Made by a program: the position numbers and the translations under genes. A DNA stretch of 5,680 nt from Candidatus Bipolaricaulota bacterium (lineage in GTDB: Bacteria; Bipolaricaulota; Bipolaricaulia; UBA7950; UBA9294), in the NCBI GenBank assembly GCA_030612485.1, contig JAUWNS010000152.1, positions 1 to 5,680 on the forward strand, given 5' to 3'. The notes beneath the pieces were generated by a model. The model was given only the letters and a program-made list of their open reading frames with translations, had not been told where the DNA came from and made no database searches. Numbering within the stretch: position 1 is the first letter of the stretch; each line of letters opens with the position of its first letter. Shown one piece after another: positions 1 through 4,308 of the stretch.

Positions 1-1
1 G

Positions 2-856
2 ATAAACCAGACGATGAACGGCCTATTGACAATCGTGGGACCACCGCTCGGGGCACTGCTCCTTGCTCTTATCCCGCTGCACGGGGTGATGCTGGTCGAT
101 GTGGGAACGGCACTCTTCGCCGTAGTACCGCTCTTGTTTATCGCTATTCCGCAACCAGTACGATCACAGGCAAATGGATCGAAGAAGGCATCGATCTGGG
201 TCGATATGCGTGAGGGCTTCCGCTACCTGTGGGGATGGTCGGGAGCAATGGCCTTGATCGGTGGAGCACTGATCTTTAAGGTGGCGTTGACTCCGGCCTT
301 CTCCCTCCTCCCCCTCTTGGTGCGCAAACACTTCGGAGGCGGCGCCGCCCAGTTGAGCCTGCTGGAGTCGGTGATCGGGGTAGGAATACTACTCGGTGGG
401 CTTATCTTGAGCGCATGGGGCGGGTTCAAACGAAAGATCTACACCATGCTCCTGGGACTCATCGGCGTGGGCGTAGGAATTCTCGTTCTCGGCTTCACAC
501 CAGGGCACCTCTTCTTCATCGCCTTAGGGTGCATGTTCTTCATGGGGTTGATGGTCCCGATGACCGACGGTCCGCTCATGGCGATCTTTCAGAGCACAGT
601 CGCCCCGGAGATGCAAGGGAGGGTCTTCGCCCTCTTAGGAAGCCTCACCTCGATCTCCGCACCACTAGGGCTCGCAATCGCCGGCCCGGTGAGCGATCGG
701 TTCGGCATCCAGGTATGGTTCGTGGTCGCAGGCATCCTCTGTGTAGCCGTCGGCATCTCGGCGTTCTTCATCCCGGCGATCCTCCATATTGAGGAGAATC
801 ACACCGCAAAGGAAGTGGTCGAAATGGCTTCGCCCTCGGAAGCTGAAGCTGACTGA
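2..856 (+). CDS. MFS efflux-type transporter, C-terminal part (cut by the left window edge)
   Basis: This is the C-terminal part of a major facilitator superfamily transporter, an inner-membrane secondary carrier that probably exports a small molecule such as a drug or siderophore; the substrate cannot be told. The frame is open to the window edge, so the ATG at 14 is probably internal and not the start. Numbering from that Met, about eight hydrophobic segments are visible (near 3-23, 25-45, 74-92, 112-135, 143-161, 165-184, 202-225, 231-254), which would match TM5-TM12 of a 12-helix protein of about 400 residues. Family-like signatures are LLPLLVRKHFGGG (98-110) and GRVFALLGSL (202-211) followed by PLGLAIAGPVSDRFG, typical of the MFS_3/EntS-like macrolide or enterobactin exporter group. 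A cytoplasmic central loop (about 47-72) and an acidic C-terminal tail (EVVEMASPSEAEAD) are seen. There is no frameshift in the visible part. The family call is strong; the substrate is unknown. Confidence 0.88.
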   Translation: MNQTMNGLLTIVGPPLGALLLALIPLHGVMLVDVGTALFAVVPLLFIAIPQPVRSQANGSKKASIWVDMREGFRYLWGWSGAMALIGGALIFKVALTPAFSLLPLLVRKHFGGGAAQLSLLESVIGVGILLGGLILSAWGGFKRKIYTMLLGLIGVGVGILVLGFTPGHLFFIALGCMFFMGLMVPMTDGPLMAIFQSTVAPEMQGRVFALLGSLTSISAPLGLAIAGPVSDRFGIQVWFVVAGILCVAVGISAFFIPAILHIEENHTAKEVVEMASPSEAEAD

Positions 857-1060
857 CCCGTTACAGAAGAGCGGTTCTCACCGATAATAGAGGAGAGGGG
901 GAGACGCGGGGACACCCGAAAGCGCTTGTCACCGTAGGCCGACATCTTACCAAGCAGGCGTGTTGCGTCTTGCACAAGGCGGACTCGTAGCAATTTGGGA
1001 CAATAGGGCCACGCTTCCCTTGCACCCAACTACGTGATTGGTTTCACGCTATTTCCTCTC
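857..1060. other. Intergenic stretch between transporter and NACHT unit
   Basis: No gene or RNA is supported here. A reverse-strand open frame crosses the region (about 1029 to 799), but it starts with TTG, lacks a Shine-Dalgarno sequence and runs into the transporter gene. The 8-bp palindrome AAGCGCTT (920-927) is too short to call a site. I found no stem followed by a T-run that would be a convincing terminator for the transporter. The promoter for the downstream NACHT unit may lie near the right end of this stretch, but no clear -35/-10 pair was found. Confidence 0.5.
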
Positions 1061-1069
1061 AGGAGGTGA
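1061..1069 (+). promoter_or_regulatory. Strong Shine-Dalgarno sequence of the leader ORF
   Basis: AGGAGGTGA matches the 16S anti-Shine-Dalgarno sequence over nine bases and sits 9 nt before the ATG at 1079. The strength of this site is the main reason for believing that the short ORF at 1079-1132 is translated. It is too far (22 nt) from the in-frame GTG at 1092 to serve a longer form of the NACHT protein. Confidence 0.6.
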
Positions 1070-1074
1070 AAGTT

Positions 1075-1080
1075 TATAAT
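1075..1080 (+). promoter_or_regulatory. Possible -10 element TATAAT
   Basis: A perfect consensus TATAAT lies here, overlapping the ATG of the leader ORF. The region 17-18 bp upstream (around 1052-1057, TTTCCT) is a poor -35 box, and there is no extended -10 TG. If it is used, transcription would begin near 1087, the leader ORF would be skipped and the message would carry only the second Shine-Dalgarno sequence. This competes with the leader-ORF reading, and sequence alone does not decide between them. Confidence 0.25.
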
Positions 1081-1132
1081 GTCAGCAAAGAGTGCCAGTT
1101 GCTCCCAAGGAGGTGTTTTGCTGCATGAATGA
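1079..1132 (+). CDS. Candidate 17-residue leader ORF coupled to the NACHT gene
   Basis: The short ORF encodes MSAKSASCSQGGVLLHE and stops at TGA 1130-1132. It has its own near-perfect Shine-Dalgarno sequence (1061-1069) at 9-nt spacing. Its last eight codons overlap the start of the NACHT gene: the NACHT Shine-Dalgarno sequence (1107-1115) lies inside its codons 10-13, and its stop falls 5 nt after the first base of the NACHT ATG at 1125. This is the geometry expected for translational coupling. The peptide is rich in small residues (four Ser, two Ala), has no signal or membrane segment and resembles no family I know. It could be a regulatory leader, the remnant of a lost gene, or untranslated if the TATAAT at 1075-1080 is the real promoter element. 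Confidence 0.42.
   Translation: MSAKSASCSQGGVLLHE
1107..1115 (+). promoter_or_regulatory. Shine-Dalgarno sequence that fixes the NACHT start at 1125
   Basis: AAGGAGGTG lies 9 nt before the ATG at 1125. A longer reading from GTG at 1092 would add 11 residues, but it has no ribosome binding site at usable distance and would place this Shine-Dalgarno sequence inside the coding region. The site lies within the leader ORF, so ribosomes translating the leader would pass over it. Confidence 0.8.
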
Positions 1133-2921
1133 CGGTCTTGACATCAACAAGCTAGCCGCAGAGTTTATTTCCGCAAAGCTTGATGCACTATTGCAGACAG
1201 GACGAGATGTTCTCAAGGACACCAAGAATCGCGTTAGATCGCGACTCAAGGCCACCTACGAAGGTTATGTCAGTGCTGTACTGCAACGACACATGTACAT
1301 GAAGTCGTTCTTCTTCCGAGACAAGCCTGTTCCACTCTATAACTTCTACATTCCGTTGTCGGTTGGGGTGGAAAAGAGCAAGTTAGAACATCCTGGCATT
1401 ACGGATTTACTGGACGTATCAACTAGAGCAGTGATAGCTGCTTCTGCCGGTAGCGGAAAAACTGTGTTTATGCGCCACCTGCTAATTGACTCGGTGCTCA
1501 ATGAGGGACCCATTCCCGTATTCCTTCAGCTACGAGACGTTGGCAAAGGCAAGCAAGCTCTACTTCGTGCGATCCATAATTCCATGAATGAGCACGGTCT
1601 TGATCTAGGTGAAAAGTACATTAGCAGAGCATTTCGAGACGGCGGATTCGTTTTCTTGCTGGATGGATTCGATGAAGTTCCCGTCGCTTTGCGGAAGTCA
1701 CTAAGTTCGCAGATTGCTGCCTTTTCCCAACAGTTCCCTGAGAATGGGATAGTCATCTCGTCGAGACCAGATAATGAGTTTGGTGGATGGCCCGAGTTCA
1801 TTGTGGCGGAATTGCTGCCACTCACGCTCGATGAGGCGTGTGAACTTGTAGAGAAGCTTCCCTTTGATGAGGACTTACGGAGGAAGTTCGTGGACGATTT
1901 GCGAAAGGAACTCTTCGAGAAGCACACGGACTTCCTTGCGAACCCATTGCTACTGTCCATGATGCTCCTGACTTATGGAGAGAGCGCGAATATTCCCAGC
2001 AAGATAAGTACATTTTATGGACAGGCATACGAGACCCTCTTTCAGAGGCACGACGCCTTGAAGCGTGGATTCAAGAGGGAAAGACAGTCTGGATTGGATA
2101 TGCAGGATTTCGCGCGGGTCTTCTCGACGTTCTCGTTACTCAGCTATGATGAGCAACAATACAGATTTTCCAGGTTACACGTCCTCGACCTTCTTCGCCG
2201 TTCTAGTGAGATAGCACAGCTCCAGTTTAATCACGAAGAATTCCTTTCCGATTGTCTGCAGGCGGTGTGTCTCCTGGTTGAAGACGGTCTAGAGATCACA
2301 TATGCACATCGCTCATTTCAGGAATACTTTGTTGCTTTATTCATCACAGGTACTCGCTCTGATATTCAGGAAGGCCTAATTGAGAAATACAAACTTAACG
2401 TACGGACGGACAGAGTTTTCGGGCTATTGTACGAGATGCAACCTGAGATTATTGAGGATTACTGGATACTCCCTGGTCTCGCAAAAATACGAGAGATCAC
2501 AGGTGTTCAGCGGATTGTAGGGATCACGCATTTCACGAAATACCTCAAGGAAGTGTTCGATACCATAGAAGTGAGTAAACGGTTTAGTGTGAGCGTAAAT
2601 AATATGCACTTACTAAACCTGATACTCTTCGTGATGGATTATTGTGGCCAGTACGAGAAGTTTGCACAGCCGTGGCTGTGGTCTCCCAAGAAGTCCGCGC
2701 AGCAGCTGATGAAGGATTTTGGGAACGGCAGTCCCTTCAGTATTGAGACAGCTAACCTTACGTATCGCAGTCCTTTGGTTCGTGCGCTTTTCGGCGAAGG
2801 GGAATGGCTGTTTTCACCCGATATATTGATGTTCTTGATGAGACTAGAACAAACCCTCATAAAAAACCGGAGAAGGGCTACAGACTCTCTGGACAGGATC
2901 CTGTCCGGAAGCGGAAAGTAG
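1125..2921 (+). CDS. NACHT-domain STAND NTPase, putative anti-phage defence protein
   Basis: This 598-residue protein is a NACHT-family STAND ATPase: a signalling switch that in characterised bacterial relatives senses infection and triggers defence, and is related to animal NLRs. Visible features (ATG 1125 = residue 1): a helical, charged N-terminus (about 1-60), then a lead-in typical of these proteins (KPVPLYNFYIPL, 67-78). Walker A is AGSGKT (108-113, Lys112). Walker B is FVFLLDGFDE (175-184), with the NACHT-type DxxDE (Asp180, Asp183, Glu184). A sensor-1-like SSRP follows (212-215). NPLLLSMMLL (273-282) opens a winged-helix-like region, and the NACHT-type helical motif YAHRSFQEYFVALF is at 393-406. 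The last 190 residues match no domain I recognise and lack obvious LRR, TPR or WD repeats. No nuclease, TIR or protease motif is evident at the N-terminus, so the effector is either cryptic, C-terminal or supplied in trans. No convincing transmembrane helix is seen. G+C falls to 25/60 at 2521-2580, suggesting acquisition. Family confidence is high; the defence role is inferred. Confidence 0.9.
   Translation: MNDGLDINKLAAEFISAKLDALLQTGRDVLKDTKNRVRSRLKATYEGYVSAVLQRHMYMKSFFFRDKPVPLYNFYIPLSVGVEKSKLEHPGITDLLDVSTRAVIAASAGSGKTVFMRHLLIDSVLNEGPIPVFLQLRDVGKGKQALLRAIHNSMNEHGLDLGEKYISRAFRDGGFVFLLDGFDEVPVALRKSLSSQIAAFSQQFPENGIVISSRPDNEFGGWPEFIVAELLPLTLDEACELVEKLPFDEDLRRKFVDDLRKELFEKHTDFLANPLLLSMMLLTYGESANIPSKISTFYGQAYETLFQRHDALKRGFKRERQSGLDMQDFARVFSTFSLLSYDEQQYRFSRLHVLDLLRRSSEIAQLQFNHEEFLSDCLQAVCLLVEDGLEITYAHRSFQEYFVALFITGTRSDIQEGLIEKYKLNVRTDRVFGLLYEMQPEIIEDYWILPGLAKIREITGVQRIVGITHFTKYLKEVFDTIEVSKRFSVSVNNMHLLNLILFVMDYCGQYEKFAQPWLWSPKKSAQQLMKDFGNGSPFSIETANLTYRSPLVRALFGEGEWLFSPDILMFLMRLEQTLIKNRRRATDSLDRILSGSGK
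2888..2909. repeat. 16-bp perfect palindrome at the 3' end of the NACHT gene
   Basis: GGACAGGATCCTGTCC (2891-2906) is a perfect inverted repeat. At the RNA level it extends by three more pairs, one of them G-U, to a 9-bp stem with a GAUC loop over 2888-2909. It ends 9 nt before the TAG stop. No T-run follows, so it is not a standard intrinsic terminator. It may be an mRNA-stabilising hairpin, a DNA-binding site or chance; the encoded residues are DSLDRILSG. Confidence 0.5.
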
Positions 2922-2983
2922 CGCTTGCTCTACTGACATCAGACATTCGGAGGCAAAGCTCTATTCTGACCTTTGTTGATCAT
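2922..2983. other. Convergent gap between NACHT and PIN genes
   Basis: Sixty-two bases separate the TAG of the NACHT gene from the TAA of the PIN gene on the other strand. No hairpin with a T-run was found for either direction, so transcripts may read into one another and overlap as antisense RNA. That consequence is inferred. Confidence 0.5.
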
Positions 2984-3541
2984 TTATGGCTGTTGAGAGG
3001 AGGGCTGGCGCTCTCGTCTTCTGCCCACGTCCAGAGGGTCATAGATCCGAAGTCCCTCCACCCGGGTGAAATTGGGATCGGCAGTGGCTAAATACAAGAT
3101 CCCTTCCGCCTCCATCACGGCCGCTGTCAGAGAGTCGTTGACCAAGAGTTCGTCCCGGAGGCGATAAGGATGGCTAATCTTCAGGGAATCTGAGGTTAGT
3201 CCTACCACTTCGATACCCATTTCTAAGATGGCCTCGGTCTGGGTCTGATAATCGGCGAGCTGCTTCACCACATTGGGCCTTTCCCGAAGCTTCTTCGCTA
3301 CGTTCCCTGACGTCACCAACTCCTTGGTCACAGCCTCGACCATCATCAGCCGATGCAGGACTTCCAAAAGGATATGCACTGCGGTGACACCCCAAAGCCC
3401 TCCCCGTTCGCAACGTTCTAGAAAGCCTGAGCACTCCTGTGAGAGGCCGGTGAAGTGGTAGATGAAGATGTTAGCGTCAATGAAGACTGTCTGCCCGGCG
3501 GGCAACTTTGGAAGTGGGAGTGCCTTCTCTTCAGGCGACAT
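2984..3541 (-). CDS. PIN-domain ribonuclease toxin (VapC-like)
   Basis: This 185-residue protein is a PIN-domain protein, a Mg2+-dependent endoribonuclease fold used by VapC toxins, which cut tRNA, rRNA or mRNA when freed from the antitoxin. The fold signature FIDANIFIY (20-28) carries Asp22. Other conserved acids are Glu60 (in LLEVLHRL), Asp136 (in LLVNDSLTA) and Asp155 (in TADPNF), so the four-acid active site looks intact. The length is somewhat above the usual 130-150 residues, with an extra N-terminal stretch (1-18) and a basic, polar tail (GRRRERQPSSQQP). I chose the ATG at 3541; a TTG at 3574 is also open but lies deeper inside the antitoxin gene. The ATG overlaps the antitoxin end by 11 nt, and AGGAG sits 4 nt upstream (GGAGG 12 nt upstream), consistent with translational coupling. 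The RNA target is unknown. A non-toxin PIN nuclease is possible, but the paired antitoxin makes toxin the better reading. Confidence 0.87.
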   Translation of the reverse strand: MSPEEKALPLPKLPAGQTVFIDANIFIYHFTGLSQECSGFLERCERGGLWGVTAVHILLEVLHRLMMVEAVTKELVTSGNVAKKLRERPNVVKQLADYQTQTEAILEMGIEVVGLTSDSLKISHPYRLRDELLVNDSLTAAVMEAEGILYLATADPNFTRVEGLRIYDPLDVGRRRERQPSSQQP

Positions 3542-3755
3542 GGAACTCCTCTTCCTCCAGGATAGCTTGGACAACCTGGGGCGAAGCCCTCAATGTACCT
3601 TTGGTCTTTTTCACCACCCGCCCTTGCTTTCGCTTAAGATACTGACGTATGGCCTCCTCAATGAGCCAGGAAAGCTTTTTATCCTCCTTGGCCGCCAAGA
3701 CCTTTAGCTCGGTGATGAGTTCCTCTTCCAGAGCGATACCGCGTGTCTTCTTCAT
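3531..3755 (-). CDS. Ribbon-helix-helix antitoxin (VapB-like)
   Basis: This 74-residue protein is a likely antitoxin and autorepressor for the PIN toxin that follows it. Residues about 4-43 fit the ribbon-helix-helix pattern: a short N-terminal strand (TRGIAL), helix A (EEELITELKVLAAKE) and helix B (LSWLIEEAIRQYLKRK), the fold that dimerises and binds palindromic operators. The C-terminal part, with a basic patch (VVKKTK) and an acidic end (ILEEEEFHVA), is where antitoxins of this type usually wrap around the toxin. The start is ATG at 3755 with TGGAGGT at 3770-3764, 8 nt upstream. It comes before the toxin and overlaps it by 11 nt, the usual antitoxin-first order. A perfect 18-bp palindrome lies 39 nt upstream of the start (3795-3812) and could be its operator. 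The RHH fold is well supported by pattern; partner assignment rests on the gene overlap. Confidence 0.85.
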   Translation of the reverse strand: MKKTRGIALEEELITELKVLAAKEDKKLSWLIEEAIRQYLKRKQGRVVKKTKGTLRASPQVVQAILEEEEFHVA

Positions 3756-3794
3756 GGCAATTTACCTCCAGGGAATCTTGCCTTGCAGCTATGG

Positions 3795-3812
3795 AAGAAA
3801 TCAAGATTTCTT
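3795..3812. promoter_or_regulatory. 18-bp palindrome, candidate operator of the antitoxin-toxin operon
   Basis: AAGAAATCAAGATTTCTT has two perfect 8-bp half-sites (AAGAAATC / GATTTCTT) around a 2-bp centre. It lies upstream of the antitoxin start on the minus strand, where RHH antitoxins usually bind to repress their own operon. I could not find a convincing -35/-10 pair around it, so promoter placement is unknown. A weak A/T-rich RNA hairpin is the alternative. Confidence 0.5.
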
Positions 3813-3885
3813 TCTAACTTTCTGATCTCTTGTAGTTTCGAGTGGGTAGTGACTTCTAATTTCGGTTTGCATGGGACGGATGCCT

Positions 3886-4000
3886 GTTGCGAAGCAATAC
3901 CGGAGGTCGAAGAGAATTCACCACGAAGCAAGTTGTTGCACAAACATCTGCTCCTTGCGGGTTGCGGAGCAAGACCGGCGGCCGAACAGAAGCTTTCACC
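3886..4000. repeat. Degenerate direct repeat, two copies 75 nt apart
   Basis: Copy 1 (3886-3916) and copy 2 (3961-3991) begin GTTGCG and match at 26 of 31 positions. Both run on, after a 0-3 nt offset, into TTCACC (3917-3922 and 3995-4000). The 75-nt period means copy 2 begins directly where the first unit ends. On the minus strand both copies spell a RPPVLLRN peptide, but in a frame without other gene signs. After TTCACC the two units diverge (ACGAAGCA versus GCTGAGGGCG), as if two related modules had been joined. Confidence 0.7.
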
Positions 4001-4170
4001 GCTGAGGGCGCGGAGCACGCAGAGAGGAGAATCAGAATTGAATGATTAAGCAATTGAGTGATTGAACCTCCAAATCTCCTGATCTCTTAACTCTTCAGCG
4101 TCTCCCCATCTTTGCTCTCCCCGCATTCCGCGTTCCCACTTCCGCGTTTCCTGTGCCCTCTGCGGTAAAA
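3994..4170. repeat. Inverted pair of CGCAGAG-type repeat arms
   Basis: The left arm (3994-4023, starting TTTCACCGC) and the reverse complement of the right arm (4141-4170, starting TTTTACCGC) match at 22 of 30 positions. They share ACCGC, GAGGGC and ACGC blocks. The arms enclose about 117 bp containing the tandem repeat at 4036-4067. Short purine-rich CGCAGAG repeats of this look are, from memory, scattered through many environmental bacterial genomes, often intergenic and sometimes in inverted pairs. No transposase and no clear target-site duplication is visible, so a MITE-like element is only one reading. Confidence 0.55.
4036..4067. repeat. 16-bp tandem repeat, two units
   Basis: Unit 1 (AATTGAATGATTAAGC, 4036-4051) and unit 2 (AATTGAGTGATTGAAC, 4052-4067) are directly adjacent and match at 13 of 16 positions. 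They lie inside the inverted pair described at 3994-4170. No function is apparent. Confidence 0.6.
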
Positions 4171-4271
4171 TACTTGAAACTAGGAGGCTAGCTGGAAGAC
4201 GAGCAGTAGAAAAGGTTTACGTAACAGGATCACAAGTCCAATATTACGAAAAGCAAGCGGTTGTCATCTCT

Positions 4272-4299
4272 TAATCCCTACCCCGTTAATCCGTAATCC
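4272..4299. repeat. Three TAATCC units just downstream of the dehydrogenase gene
   Basis: TAATCC occurs at 4272-4277, 4287-4292 and 4294-4299 (GGATTA on the coding strand of the neighbouring gene), within 10-37 nt of the dehydrogenase stop codon. The spacing is uneven, and no repeat-associated hairpin or direct binding role can be assigned. Confidence 0.4.
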
Positions 4300-4308
4300 T
4301 GTCTGCTG

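Larger units (their letters stand above)
3756..4308. other. Repeat-rich intergenic region without a convincing gene
   Basis: This stretch of about 550 bases lies between two minus-strand genes. Open frames exist on both strands, but none has a Shine-Dalgarno sequence or a protein-like composition, and they run through repeats. The left end holds the upstream region of the toxin-antitoxin operon, including the palindrome at 3795-3812. The middle holds a degenerate direct repeat, a 16-bp tandem repeat and an inverted pair of CGCAGAG-type elements. The right end, just after the dehydrogenase stop, holds three TAATCC units. No terminator with a T-run was found for the dehydrogenase. A short palindrome TTACGTAA (4217-4224) is noted without function. 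Confidence 0.7.

Noticed and set aside
415..792. Second open frame inside the transporter gene
   Set aside because: Arg/His-rich shadow translation of a GC-rich gene; the membrane-protein frame is clearly the coding one.
857..900. Intrinsic terminator after the transporter gene
   Set aside because: Only a 4-bp stem (CGGT/ACCG) could be drawn, with no T-run.
799..1029. Reverse-strand open frame of 76 codons
   Set aside because: TTG start, no Shine-Dalgarno sequence, overlaps the transporter end, no recognised motif.
1092..1124. Upstream GTG start adding 11 residues to the NACHT protein
   Set aside because: No ribosome binding site at proper distance, while ATG 1125 has AAGGAGGTG at 9 nt.
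2804..3091. Plus-strand open frame of 95 codons across the convergent gap
   Set aside because: It lies out of frame in the NACHT 3' end and antisense to the PIN gene, without ribosome binding site or protein-like pattern.
3542..3574. Longer PIN toxin from a TTG start
   Set aside because: The ATG at 3541 has a purine-rich ribosome binding site and the typical short overlap with the antitoxin; the TTG lies deeper inside the antitoxin gene.
3949..3971. Hairpin TGCTCC / GGAGCA as terminator
   Set aside because: A 6-bp stem with an 11-nt loop and no T-run on either strand.
3886..4000. CRISPR array
   Set aside because: Only two degenerate copies with a 44-nt gap, 5 mismatches in 31, and no cas gene in view.
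3752..4053. Several open frames of 65-88 codons on both strands in the repeat region
   Set aside because: They are built from the repeats, for example a doubled RPPVLLRN peptide, and lack ribosome binding sites.
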